Source of the DNA: Cryptomeria japonica
Taxonomy: Eukaryota; Streptophyta; Pinopsida; Cupressales; Cupressaceae
Reading direction: 5' to 3'
NCBI RefSeq assembly: GCF_030272615.1
Contig: NC_081406.1
Location: 244,149,218 to 244,213,217, forward strand
DNA: 64,000 nucleotides
The notes under the pieces are model-generated. The model made no database searches and was not told the origin of the DNA. It saw only the letters and a list, made by a program, of their open reading frames with translations. A program made the translations under genes and the position numbers. Shown in pieces: positions 22,441 through 37,574 of the stretch. The first letter of the stretch is position 1; every line of letters begins with the position of its first letter.

Positions 22441-22720
22441 AGTGCATCAACCATCATCATCAGTTGTTTTGTTTCAAACTTTTTTAAGTTTAAATCTAAA
22501 CTATCAACAGATACTTTGATCAAGTATCTTCGGGTCTCAACAGATAAGCAATCATGGCACACCTAGACTTCAATAGACATTTATCCTAATGACCTAAGTC
22601 TCATCAAGGCTACTATGGTTCAAGACAACTCTCACCTCATCTCTCCATCCATCCATCATTGGCATCAGGAGATTTTTGTTCAAACAAACTGGGGCATCTA
22701 TTTTCCTACACAAAACCGCT
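22441..22720. other. Ty3 3' spacer upstream of antisense gene
   Basis: No gene recognised. It would contain the promoter of the antisense gene if that gene has its own; no TATA box of convincing quality is seen on the minus strand. Confidence 0.4.
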
Positions 22721-23005
22721 ATCTTGCACACAATAGCGCTAATCGCCTAACAAAAGCACTCAAGCAACTAGGCAATAGCGCTCAAACAACAATAGCACTA
22801 TATCAACTACACAATAGCGCTACCTCACCACAAAAGTGCTCAATCAACCACCCAATAGCGCTAAACAAACGAAAGCACTAAAACAACTATGCAATAGCAC
22901 TAACTTTGACAAAAGTGCTAAAACCACTACACAATAGTGCCATAGCAGCACAATAGCGCTAATTAAATTGACAACAGCACCAAAACACTGTTTTAGCGCT
23001 ATTGT
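22721..23005 (-). repeat. CAANAGCGCT repeat cluster, reverse complement of leader cluster
   Basis: About twelve units such as CAATAGCGCT, CAAAAGCACT, CAATAGCACT every 20-30 bp. AGCGCT is a palindrome, so orientation is set by its flanks: CAA before it here, TTG after it in the leader (7866-8117). The clusters are therefore inverted relative to each other. The last unit (22991-23004) is in the leader orientation. Confidence 0.85.
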
Positions 23006-23550
23006 GTCGACTCAACTTGGACCTAGCTAAAAACATATAAAAATGCACAAAAATAAAAAAATTTAAATTCACATACCATTGGTCCGTAGTCGTCTGATCG
23101 CTGGAATCAACGGACTCACTATAATCGGCGCTCTGTTATGGGAACCGACATCCTAACTGCTACTTGCTCCTCCAAAAAGTCAAAAACCAGAGCTCGGATT
23201 TCACTATGGTCACGAATACAAATGAACCTATTTTCACCCCTTTCTCCCCATATAAACCCTTCGCCATAACCCTAATTTTCTCCTGCTCACTGTCGTGGTC
23301 CCCGTGAACTTCCGGAGCCTCTCATTTCTTCATTTTATCTCCGATTTCTTCTATTTTTCACCAGTATTGCTAAAATCTTCTCTTCTACCACCTTGCCAAT
23401 TTTCATTATTTTTCGAGAGATCGCCCATTTTTTGAAATTTTTGGCCCATCTCTCGAGGTGGCATACCACCCACTAAATTAAAATTTTATGGGGCATATTT
23501 CTTCACACCTGTTTTTCTTTCTTTGAAACAACGCGATAAACCACACCGTC
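23006..23550 (+). other. Ty3 3' spacer before the polypurine tract
   Basis: Non-coding. Contains the stretch CCCATATAAACCC at about 23248, which looks like a TATA box on the plus strand inside the element; whether it starts any transcript is unknown. Confidence 0.4.
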
Positions 23551-23565
23551 TCAAAGAGGGGCAAA
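23551..23565 (+). promoter_or_regulatory. polypurine tract of the Ty3 element
   Basis: CAAAGAGGGGCAAA directly before the TGTAGTC start of the 3' LTR; primer for plus-strand DNA. Confidence 0.85.
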
Positions 23566-24928
23566 TGTAGTCACATAAATCTGTTTATTTTATTTAAATG
23601 AATATTTGTTATTTATTTGATTAAAAATCTACTAACCAACAGTTAATTAAATTAATATTTAATTAATTCATCTTCAAAACATTCTCCTGTAAATTAAATA
23701 AATTATTCAATTTATTTTAATTAATTCATTAAACCGAATTCATAGTCCATTAAATGAATAAAATCTTATTTATTCATTTTAGCCCCCTTTCCTCTTTTAA
23801 ATAAATTAAATAAAACATTTATTTAAATCATCAAATCCCCCCCACTTGCATTTTCCTAAAAATGCAACTTGCACCTATTTGTTGAAATAAATGAATTTTA
23901 TTTTAATAAAAATCTCATTTTCTCTCACCCACCAAAACCACTTGCAATCCTAACCCCCTTCTAGATTCTTCTAACCCCTTCCTAATTAACCTAATCCATC
24001 TCCTAATTATTGTCACATTCCTAAGCAACTTGGAGTCACTTCTCAAAGACTTCAAAGTCTTTGAAAAATATTTAATGCTTTGTGTGTTCAACAATTTAAC
24101 CTCTAAAGTCTTCCAAACCATTAATGGCTCTTACATGACCATTTATGGTTAACCCCTAACTCAACCCTCATGTGACTCATGTGTCTCCTCAAGCATTTAT
24201 TGCTTTGACCATGGTTATCCCTTTTACCTTTGCACAAGAATTTATCCATTGGATAAAGACTTTATTCTTTGAATAAAGAATTTATTCACTCAACCCAACC
24301 TTGACCTTGACTCCCAAGTTAACCTTCAGGTCATGTCAAACATTTAATGCTTATTCTCTTTCCTTTCAACCTATCTCATATTGACACTTGTCATCCTGGG
24401 ATTGGGTTGAAAGCCCTCACATGGATTGAATATCATTCAATCCTGACTCTTGTTGAGATTACTCAATCTCAACCATCCATTGCTCCATTTTTCCTATAAA
24501 TAGAGCCCATTTCTTCATAATCCAAATCCTGAAAACTTGTATGCATTTAATCTATAGGCATTTTTAGAGAGCATTTAACATCATATTCACTCTTTTGGTT
24601 TAAAATCAATTAGTTAATTAGATAAATCTTGTATTTCATCTTTTATTCACACTTGCATAACATAAGTTATAGGCATTTTCAATCTTGAATCTCCATAAGC
24701 ATCCATAGTGCAAAAAGCTGTTGAAAGCTACACTAACTTGGAACTTGGAGAGGAGAGGAACAAAAGAGAAGAAGTTAAGAGCATGTTAATAGGCATTTGG
24801 AGATGTCTCTTTTGATATGTTGCTTAGATTAGTTTTTGGTTGATTAACACTAGCGGTTTCTTGTGTTTTTGTGTGTTATATGACCACAGGCTTTAGTCTA
24901 ACCATTGTGTACATTTTGTAGAGCATCA
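23566..24928 (+). repeat. 3' LTR of the Ty3 element
   Basis: TGTAGTCACATAAATCTG ... GCATCA, 1,363 bp. It matches the 5' LTR, mostly with transitions. It lacks a 51-bp stretch after GGAGATG (about 24805) that is present in the 5' LTR and in the solo LTR, so the loss is in this copy. TATA box at 24495-24502. Confidence 0.95.
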
Positions 24929-24933
24929 GTTTG
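24929..24933 (+). repeat. target-site duplication GTTTG, right
   Basis: Exact partner of 6349-6353. Confidence 0.92.
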
Positions 24934-24965
24934 TAATCTCGATGATGAGAATTAGGTTTTTGTTT

Positions 24966-25039
24966 CTAAGGGGGAGATTGTTGGCATACTTTATCAAGAG
25001 TATGCTTAGTCTCATACTCCCGCTAAAGTGGGGGCTAAA
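24966..25039 (+). mobile_element. copia-type polypurine tract and LTR start (fragment)
   Basis: CTAAGGGGGAGATTGTTGGCAT repeats the junction at 4590-4610 almost exactly, so a copia 3' LTR starts at 24979. Only about 60 bp later another LTR type begins (25040). The copia LTR is therefore truncated, or interrupted by the next element. Confidence 0.6.
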
Positions 25040-26170
25040 TGTAGCATCCCAAATTGTACTCCCTTATAAATTTGACCGCATTTGGGTCCTCACCTTAGCA
25101 TTCATGCTCTGAGGCCTAAATAGAAACTGTTTTTGCTCGTGCTATGCAAATTTATCATCAATTTAACTATGCACATCATCTTGTCCCTTTATTTTGGTAC
25201 CTAATTGGGAAGGACTAGGGTGCAGTGCCTTGGTCCCCCTCAAGACCAGGGCGCCATGCCTTGCTCCTCCTAATGAGGGTCCAAAATTGGCCTCTTAACG
25301 GTCATAAAGTTTGAGTGGGAATTCCAGCTTTGTGTTGGCTCTTGTCAAAAAAATTGTTTGTTTTTTTATGGACAAGTATTAAAAGAGGTCTAGCCCTCTC
25401 ATTTGATCATACACACACATGAAATTCAATTCGACATCAAACAATCGAGCATTCAAGTTCAAGAAAGTCAACAATCAATCTTCATTCAAGCATTAGAGTA
25501 GAGATGCAGTCAAGACTCAAACATTGGAGTTGACATCCATGTTATGTGTTACTGAAGACAACATGAAACCGTAATTCTATGTGGAGAGAAATAAAACTTC
25601 ACAAGGAGGTATATCATTTGTGTTTTTAGTCTTTATTCAGCATGTCCCTCAAAAGGAGAACCTTTCCATTAGTGCAATTCAATCAGATTTCATTTCTATT
25701 TCATGGTTAATTCCAAAAACAGAGTTTGACCTAAGGCAAACCCCTATTCCCAACTTATTTCCCTTCTCTAGTGTGCGCAAGAATGGGTACGAAGTTGCGG
25801 TCTTCGAGATAAACTTTATTTGTAGAGACGAATCAATCCCCCTTTGGATTGTGAAAAAGTTTGAAGCACCAGAGAGACCATCACACCGATCTTGACAAAT
25901 CAAGAGCTCCTTGTGGGAACAGGTTTGAGTCCTCTTACAATCCTTAGATCCAGGTTCGTGGCTCAATTTGACAATTGTAGCTTACTATTTGTGCATTTTT
26001 ACATCAATTCCAGCACATTTACCCTAATTTTAGCAAATTCAATAATTCAATTCAACTCAAGGGAAATAAGGGACAAATGAACTAAAACCACTGGGATTAG
26101 ATCAACATTTAAACCTCTTAGTTTTAGATCTATCCAATTCCTATCTTTCCCTAATGTAGTGGCACCCAAT
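25040..26170 (+). repeat. probable LTR of another Ty3-type element (truncated)
   Basis: TGTAGCATCCCAAATTGTAC follows AAAGTGGGGGCTAAA, a good polypurine tract, so a 3' LTR starts at 25040. Signs of an LTR: TGT start, long non-coding body with a promoter-like TATTAAAAGAGG at about 25378, and a run of short direct text. The end is not clear; I place it near 26170. The open frame at 25581-25895 lies inside and I do not take it as a gene. Confidence 0.5.
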
Positions 26171-29336
<3,166 letters not shown>

Positions 29337-29541
29337 TAATGGCGCATGTTGTGGGATCTGTTATGTGCGTAGGGGTAAAAAAGTGGTCATTTCAAAGTGT
29401 CACCTGATACCTACTTAAAGATGGCCCAATAACCGTGCACTATAACGTCCTAAAAAATGGTCAATACATATGAATAAATGCCCCAATAATCATATACTAT
29501 AGATACCAATAATAATGGTGCACGTTGTGGGATCTATTATC
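29337..29541 (+). repeat. pair of 28-bp direct repeats upstream of a PPR relic
   Basis: TAATGGCGCATGTTGTGGGA.. at 29338 and TAATGGTGCACGTTGTGGGA.. at 29513, differing at only a few bases over 28 bp and about 175 bp apart, immediately before the PPR relic. Confidence 0.7.
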
Positions 29542-30365
29542 TACGACCTTTGCCAACATCCTCAGGCCTGTGCCAATATCAGAGCTCTAGAACAGGGTAT
29601 GGGCATCCATTAAACCAACAAAGGGATTTTTACAGATGTATGGTCGTCCATCGGATCTTAATATAAGGGGAATTTGGAAATGCTCTAGGAGACATATATG
29701 GAAAATGTGGAAGCATAAACAAGGCATGTAAACTATTTGGCAAAATGCCTCAAAGAAATTTCTGCTCTTAAAATATTTGAATTAATGAACCATTTTGGAA
29801 CATGTTCTGAAACTATAAACTTTTCTTGAGGTTTAGTACATGTGAACTATACATACTTCAATGAAATAGGTAACCCTTACTGCATTACACCTACAATTGT
29901 TCATTATGTGTGCATGCTTGACGTACTTGCCCATGTTGGCTATCTTTAGGACACCCTTAAGATTATTATCAAGATGCCAGTTAAACCTGAGGTGGAGATG
30001 TGGATCTATTTTTTTGCTGCCTATGCCTATGTCGATCCGTTTTCTTGTTGCCTACAGATCACCTTTGAATATAGGCAGCTGCATTTTTATTTGAATCTTA
30101 AAAAATATTAGCTTATGTTCCCTCAAACATCCAGGAAAAACTAGGCAGGTGGTGTGAGCTAAGGAGATTTATGAAAGATAAGGAATTAAAAAGCTCCCTA
30201 GATCTAGTTGGATTGAAGGGCATAAAATGGTATAGGCTTCTTGTATAGGAGACACGTGATATTTATAGATAGTAATTCTTTTCAAAGTTGGAGAAATTGG
30301 CTAGGAAGATGAAGGCAACAAAGTATTTTCTAGCTGCAAGACCTTTCTTAGTGGTGTGAAAAAAG
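29542..30365 (+). pseudogene. PPR protein relic with E/E+ domains
   Basis: Pieces in shifting frames show a PLS-class pentatricopeptide repeat protein. At about 29550-29770: an LRPVPISE..EQGMGIH-like part, then ALGDIYGKCGSINKACKLFGKMPQ, a clear PPR motif. At about 29910-30000: MLDVLAHVGYL..KIIIKMPVKPEVEMW, the E domain. At about 30140-30320: a stretch resembling the E+ region (K..GIKKLP.SSWIEGHKM), then GEI/LEKLA-like text. Such proteins bind organellar RNA and the E/E+ class supports C-to-U editing. Many stops and frameshifts. It has no start, transit peptide or DYW domain in view. Confidence 0.75.
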
Positions 30366-33300
30366 AGGGGAAAAAATTATTTCTCTATCACCATTGTGAA
30401 AAGTTGCCAACTACTTTTCATTTTCTAGATTTACTCTCTAGATCAATTATTACATTTGTGAAGAACTTTCGAGTATGTGTTTTTGATGCTTTACCTTTGA
30501 GTATGTGTTAATTGTCACATTACAATGAAATTTATCTTCAAGATTGTTGTGATTCCCACTTCTAATGATTAACTTAGTTTATTTCATGAAGAGGAAATGA
30601 ACTCACTTCCATGCACATTTTACCATGGAATAGTCCAAGGCCATGTTAATTCATGAGGATTAGTTTCTTGTATGAAGCTATTTTGAATAGAAAAAATTAT
30701 AATAAACCTTAATATATTGGTTCTTATGTTGTTTTTCTTATCCTAGAATTTTTATGAGCACTCTAATAAAGTTTAGATAAAATCAGGGAACCTTTTATTG
30801 ATGTTTGTCCTTTTGAACTTTAGCTTGCATATCATTCTTATTGAAAGGACTCTATCATGTTTTTAATTCTTTTTAGTTTGATTTTGTTGCCTATAGAGTC
30901 CATCACTACGGTTTGATCAAAAATTTATATTTTTGTCTCTATAGTTGTTATGTGACATCTTCATCTTGGCTCTTTCTAAGTGATGTTAGGGCCTATATTA
31001 GTAAGTGCAAATTTATCTAAGTCAAGCGCTTCCCTTCTTAATAGAACCATGTTTTGGCCACCATCTATAACCAATCTAAAAGTTCCTTCAATAAACCCTC
31101 TTATTAAATAATGTTCTTGTTATAGTATTTTCTCTTTTGTTATACTTATCACAAGCCAAAATATCTTAAACTATAAAAATAACTAAGTGTTAGGGGTGAT
31201 TGTGTCTATTTGTCACCTTTATTGGGTTTATAAGTTTTCTCTTGCTAGGATTCTTTCCTCCATTCATTGAAACCCACCACTTACATTTTGTTTGAGACCT
31301 CAAATTATTTTAGTCTTTTAGACTTCTTGTTCCCTAGGTATTTAACCATGGCTTTACTCATGCTTCCACTCCCTACTTTGTCTTTGCCTTTGGCCCAAGA
31401 ATTTTAGGTCTCCATGTAATCATGCACTTCTTAAGCTATAAGACTAATCCATGAACCACAATTATTCTCCACTTACACTTTCCCATTCTTTCTCTCCATT
31501 AGCATTGAGTATTCACCATCTATTATTTCTAATTTGAGGATTCACTTTTCCTTAAAGTCTCAAAATATTGGGCTTTTATTATTTTTCCTATTCATTTTTC
31601 TCACCCCACTTCTCATCTTCCTTCCTCCTTGTTGAACCCAAACTAGTAGAATTATGCATACCATCATAACCAAAAGGTATAATGTATGCGGTAAAACCAA
31701 TCTCTAAACCTTGAAAGTCTTCCACCCTATTTCACCTTCTATTTTCCCGCATTAATGATCCCTAACTCATTTCTCTAGTCATAGAATTTTGGACTTCTAT
31801 ATTTTCCTTAACCAGAAAGTTCATTTGGCACTCTATATCCCTCATCCCTTTCCTTTACTTTTTGTCCATTTTATTTAGTGGTATTATATTTTCCTTGATC
31901 ATGATCCCACCTCTTTTGTCATTAATATTGGGTATCCCTTTCCTAATCCTCACTCATCTTTGCATCTTTTCCTTTCAAAATCATTAAATTCTTTATACAA
32001 CCTTCTCTAAAAGTAAGTCAAAATGTGGTAAGTCTAAGCCCTACTTCCCAATCGCTCAATGCAAGCGAGACTTCTATATATTTTACCAAACAATTAAAAC
32101 ACACCGCAATATAATCCTTTGATGACCAAGTAAATGCCATGTGTGGATATGAACACTCGCCAATGTGACACCTTGTCACTTTCTAATCACAACTTGACAC
32201 ATTAAATTTGCTAGCCTTCCTATCCAAGCAATGATTTGCATGTGAGTGCCTTTCTAAAAAACAAAGAGTGGCCAATTAAAAGGCCTCCGTATCTAAGTAA
32301 CCTCTATTCCTATCAAAGCAACATCTAACCATATGTAAGCAACTTTTATTCCTTTTCACACCCCCCACAATACAAATATATTTAGGTTTAGCCTTATATA
32401 GATAGGGAATCTACCCTTAGTTCTTAGATATTGTTATGTAGCAAGCACCCTTACTAACAATTTTAGCCCTTGGAAAATGCTTTTATACCAAACCATGATG
32501 TCCATATGATTGCCTTTCTAAAAATTCTAAACAGTTGTTGGATCTATTCTTATTAAGTTGAAATATAAAAATAGCAACCTAATGGAGACTACTGATGAAA
32601 ACCCATAAGTGTACCTAAAGGCAAGTATTGTAAAAACACCCTACTAGAAAACAAAATAAGACAGGGAGATCATTGTAGGTATTAAAAATTAAGTTGTGGT
32701 ACTATTAGGTGTATTGTGCTAATCCCTAATAAACTAATGTATTAAAAAGAAATGAGTTAAGGATGAATAAATTAAATCAATTAAATATTTATGAAAAAAA
32801 TTGATAAGAAGAGAGTAAGATAATTTATTGGTGAGATAGATATAGGTTTAGAATAGAATTTAATGATCATGATATAAAAGAAGGAAGAAGAAAGAACATT
32901 GGAAAAATTCTAGGATAGAAGTAAGGTAATAGAAAACGTTAGAAAAGTGTGAGAAACATCAAGATAGAATATCTAAAGGGATATAATTGTAAAAACTTAT
33001 TATTGAGATAGTTAGATCCTTAATGGGCATGACACTCATGAATATTGAAGATATATAGTGATTTAAAACCTAAATTAATTCCATAGAGAAAAATCTAACT
33101 AAAATGATAAGACAATTTAAAGAATATAAGACAATAATGAAATTAGAGAAGTTTGATCTTATTTGTAGGCGTAGTATTGATGTGGTTAGTATGGGGAAGA
33201 AGAGAAAGTAAATAAGGGAGAAAATCAAGAAGTTGTCAATTGGTGAAGAAGAGGAGATAATATTTAGCAATAAAGTCACCAATACTTTAAATCTTCCCAA

Positions 33301-33780
33301 GGAAACCTTGGAGATGATAGATGAGAGAAATTCCTAGGTTGAGGAGGAAAACAACTCAAAGAAAATTAAATATAAATCAATTACAAATGATTTATTATCA
33401 ACCAACACATTCCCTAAGATAAAAACCAACAAAATACAAGTTACTAATAGTGAATAGGAATTATGTACTATGAAAACTACACCTAGCATAATCATTATAG
33501 TAAACTCCCTTAATGATTCACATATTTAATCAAAGACTCTATCAGGATCATCTATTTAAGTTCAAATAGCGTGATAAGTAGAAAATAGCACCTAGGCTAA
33601 TTAATTGATCTTTACTTTTTTGTTTAATCATATGTTTATCTTTATGCTTTGATTCATTATTTTATTTTACTTTGTAATTATTTAAAAATTATTCAATATT
33701 ATCTATCTCTTATTTTTCTATACCAATTATGATAAGTGTGCAAATTGATTTGAGTTTCTTGTGACAACTATTATGGTAGG
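30366..33780. other. non-coding DNA, partly pyrimidine-rich
   Basis: No gene recognised. From 31200 to 32000 the plus strand is rich in C and T (CCTTTCC, TTCTCTCC). The open frame at 33070-33300 (minus) is hydrophobic low-complexity and not supported. Confidence 0.45.
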
Positions 33781-34221
33781 TGTGGCCCTATATAAATTGG
33801 GTTGAGAGGTTATGGAACTAATTATAATAAAGTTAATATCATGCTTCTTCTTGGTTATAGGTGTAGAATTAATATAAATTTAGTATCACAAGTAATATGA
33901 CACCATTATCATGGTACCAAAGTGAGGTTTTAGATTTTAAGGAGTGTATTATATTTAGTTTAGAGCTGGTTGGAGTCCAAAATGAAATGGATATGATTAT
34001 GCTTCTTTCCCTATATAAATAGAGTTGTGACTAGTAGATTTATAGTGCAGTAAGGATCAAATTCAATATATCAAGACACTACTAAGGAAAAGATTGAAAG
34101 AGGTTAAAATAGAAATATAAATTTTAGGATAGATGGATGAGGTATTGAAATCTATATTGGAAATACAAGCTAGAGTGGAAGTCCTTGAGGAACATTGAAG
34201 GGATTGTGTACATGAGACAAA

Positions 34222-34226
34222 TATTA
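34222..34226 (+). repeat. target-site duplication TATTA, left
   Basis: TATTA before the solo copia LTR, repeated at 35632-35636. Confidence 0.85.
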
Positions 34227-35631
34227 TGTTGGATATTACTTGATATGTTGTCATTGATGTCAACATATATGTGGATATTGTTCATATGTGGATATTATTG
34301 GATTTGTTCTCTATGTTTCTGTGTTGTAGTCAAAATGGATGAGTTGGTTTGGCCCGTGTGTTGCAGATGAGATGATGTGGTTTAATGGGTTCTGTGTTAA
34401 GTATCTCTAGTTGATTCAACAAAATTTTCAAAGGTCTGCATGTTGATTTGATCAAGTTATGAGATCCGGTATTGCAGTTGATATTTCAGTTGCTCAGTGT
34501 TGCAAGTTTTGGTAAATCCATGTGTAATGCTCTAGAATTCTAATATCTTTAGTTGCGGATGTGTGGGATGATTTTGGCATATTGATGCATGTCCTCAGTT
34601 CAAGCAGTTCATGATTTGGAAGTCCGAAAGAAAATCTTTTAGTTTGATAGTCAGTTTTGTGTGTGTTCTTGAGGTCCGACATAATGATGGTGATGATTCT
34701 TGTAATCTGAGTTGTTGCGATTGTTGCGATGTGATTCACGTTACTTGAGGATGATTCTAGATTGTGTGCTATGTGTATTGATGGTCCGTATTGATCGCAA
34801 TGTGCGTTATTGAAGATTTTCCATGTCTGATGATGTTCTTTGTGTTATGCGACATTTATGATGTTGTAGCGTGTTTCGGATGATCGAGGAATTCTTGGAG
34901 ATTTTTCTTATTCGCAGTGGTTATTTAGGTTCAAATTATGTCTTAGCCAACATTGTTTTGGTCTGCATGCATTATTGAAGCGTGTATGATTAAATATTTT
35001 TGTATATGTAGCATGTGGTGAGCCGACCTTGAAATAGAGGATGATGACTTATATAAATGAATGTAAAAATCACTGAGATGTATGAAGCTACATGCAAATA
35101 TTATATCAATAACTCATTAGCAGGGAATAGTGTGCGAAGTTGCACAAATTTGTGAAGAAGTGTCTTGCAGAGAAGATTAGATAGTGAGCTTAACCAAAAG
35201 TGTACTCAGGCATGATAAGATATTATTTCATCAGTTCATGATTCTCTGGAAGTAATCCAAATGATTTAAGTCAGTGAGACTTCTTGTAAGGTAGTGAACC
35301 TTCCCTAAAGATGTAGCCTTTTTGGGTTTCTTATTTTGAGCAGTGAGCTCTAGGCAGTGTGCTTGAATGCATGTGCATTCCCCATTGTAATATTTTACTT
35401 ACTCCTAACAGGGTATTATCTCATTGTGGGTAGGTTCCCGCCGTGGTTTTTCTCTTGACCAGGTTTTTCACGTCAAAAATCTTGGTGTTCTGTTTGTTAT
35501 TGATGTGGTGTAGTTTCATGCTTTAACTGCTAATTATCAGATCTAATTTATGGGTTAAGTTGCAGAATTTTTTTGTTTTTGTGAGCAAATTAATTCACCC
35601 CCCCTCTCAATTTATTGCATTATTGCCAACA
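34227..35631 (+). mobile_element. solo copia LTR, 1,405 bp
   Basis: It begins TGTTGGATATTAC and ends TTGCCAACA: the perfect inverted TGTTGG/CCAACA termini of a copia LTR. It is flanked by an exact 5-bp duplication and holds no internal region. Inside is GATATGTTGTCATTGATGTC, shared with the truncated LTR at 4602. The 3' part carries TTCCCGCCGTGGTTTTTCTC and CCCCCCTCTCAATTTATTGC, a common copia U5 form. It is therefore a recombined remnant of a related copia family. Open frames inside are not genes. Confidence 0.92.
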
Positions 35632-35636
35632 TATTA
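35632..35636 (+). repeat. target-site duplication TATTA, right
   Basis: Exact partner of 34222-34226. Confidence 0.85.
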
Positions 35637-37574
35637 GTGAAATTGATGGAGTTAAACCAGTAGAGCAAGAAGATGAAATAGTCAATGTATTAATGCATGC
35701 AAGAGAGGTGATACTACTAAGAATCATCTCCAACATTCTTGAGATTCTCAATGTGTTTGGAGCTAAATAATCTGATATATTGGCTAATAGAATTTGAAAA
35801 AAATTCTATGTATGGTGAGTTATATGATCCTAGGAGAGTAAAGATTACTCAAAGTGAGATTAAATGACCTATTATAATTTGGTGAAAAGAGGTGAATGCT
35901 AATGGAACTAAAATTCACTAAAAGAAGATCACCTAGTGGGATAGGATGGAGAGAAGGATGAAACTTATGATCTTAAAAAAAAATTAAAATTTTTTTGTTG
36001 AAGAGGTTAGAGTTATATTAGGTTATTAAGAGTTTGATCTTACAAAACTGGTTAAATATATGAATTGCCTAAGGTTAACTATATATGATTATTTGGACAT
36101 GATAAAGATATGAATGACTAAGGAGTGGGATATTAATGTGGACTAAAGGCCAAGTAGAAATTGTAGATAGACTAATAAGGCTTATAGAGAATTTAAGAAA
36201 AGCTTGCTAGAAAAATAAAACCTACGAAGCATGATGAAGGGAGGGTCCTACACTACTTATGATAAAAAAAAGTAGTCACATGTACAAGAAACAGCCTAGT
36301 CAACAAATAAAGAAGTTCATTTTTTTCTAAGAGGAGATAAATGATTTTTTGTTGAATTCTAAAAGTGTGGATAAGTGAGCCATAAATTAGTTGAATTATC
36401 ACAAATGGAATGGCATCATAGAATATCTCTTATCATGAAGAGGACAGTACTAAAACAAACAAGAAAGTAGAATGAACCAATGTGATGAGATAATCTATTA
36501 ATGATTGTGTATAGGAAAATGGTATGTGCAATAAATTTTAGTGGTAGAGTGAATTGTTTAGCTTCCTTTGAAATGGCAAAACCTTAGGACTATGAAGAGT
36601 ATCTCACCTTAATCCATATACAGTATCTTGGCCACAAAGAGGTAATTGGATATTGTTAAAATTGATTCTGTTCGCTTTCAAATAGGCACTGATTATGGTG
36701 AAACAATGATATTCCATGTACTTCTACAGATACTATGGTAGAATGGTAAGAGAGATATACATGATGATAGAATGACTACTCATACCTTTGTGAAGAACAA
36801 AATAAATCATCATTCCATTGATCACCTAAAAGAGAGAGGTGTAAAGAAATAAAATGATGTTACTATTGGATAGTTAAAAATTATTGACGGAAGTGAAATG
36901 CCAATTTTCTTGTGTTACTAAAATTATTACCAAAGAAATATAAGTAGACATAGTAAAGGGTCTCAAATGCAAGTCTACATGTCTTCATACTAAAACTTAT
37001 GAGATGTAAGAGGCGTGTGCCATAAGAAGAGTGCAAAATGTCAATGCATATGTTGGTAGTGTAGTATCATATGTCAATGCATATGAAACTATAAATTTGA
37101 GCAATGTGTGATATAAAAAAATGTTGCAACTAGATAAAATAAGTGTAATAGCAAGGAGACTGAAAAGGAAGAAGAGGATCAATAGTTGTTGACATTTTAT
37201 TTTTATTATAAAAAGGGATGTATTGAAGAGGAAATAAATGTAAAGGGTATGGTACAAGTCGATTAATCTAATTTAAGGGAATGAAATATGAAACAAAAAA
37301 AGTATTAATCGTGAAAGCAAAAGAGGAGAGAATGTATATTATTACATTGAAAGAATCGTGTGATTCATAACTACTTTTGAAAGTGAAGCTAATATGTGAG
37401 ATCTATAATGAATCACCAAACTAGTTTTGATCTATAACGTACAAATAAGACATATATGTTGACTAAGAATGATTTGTATATGATTTATATATAGATAGTA
37501 TCGAGCTACATATTTCACAAAATAATGAAGAGGATATGTTGTTTGTGTTAGATACATGACTTTCAGAAACATAG

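Larger units (their letters stand above)
6354..24928 (+). mobile_element. complete Ty3/gypsy element, Tat-like lineage, 18.6 kb, decayed
   Basis: Full structure: TSD, 5' LTR 6354-7767, primer-binding-site candidate at 7770, ~2.7-kb leader, gag-pol 10487-17797, ~5.8-kb 3' region with an antisense gene, polypurine tract, 3' LTR 23566-24928, TSD. The order protease - RT - RNase H - integrase is Ty3/gypsy; the second, archaeal-type RNase H between RNase H and integrase is the mark of the Tat lineage. No chromodomain is visible. From the first 240 bp the LTRs differ at roughly one base in twenty, so the insertion is old. Gag-pol holds about fifteen in-frame stops and two frameshifts, so the copy is dead. 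Confidence 0.95.
33781..37560 (+). mobile_element. possible heavily decayed LTR element (host of the solo LTR)
   Basis: Weak evidence. CCTATATAAATAGAG at about 34011 looks like an LTR promoter. Scattered gag-like residues occur downstream (W.RMERRMK near 35950; KCG..SHK, part of a zinc-knuckle shape, near 36365). No frame survives beyond 60 codons. The solo copia LTR 34227-35631 sits within. It could equally be unrelated AT-rich DNA. Confidence 0.25.

Noticed and set aside
25581-25895. 104-codon frame in the LTR-like stretch at 25 kb
   Set aside because: Lies inside a probable LTR and has no domain; open by chance.
36340-36400. Zinc-knuckle-like text (KCG..SHK) suggesting a gag gene
   Set aside because: Only half of a knuckle and two stops; kept solely as weak support for a decayed element.
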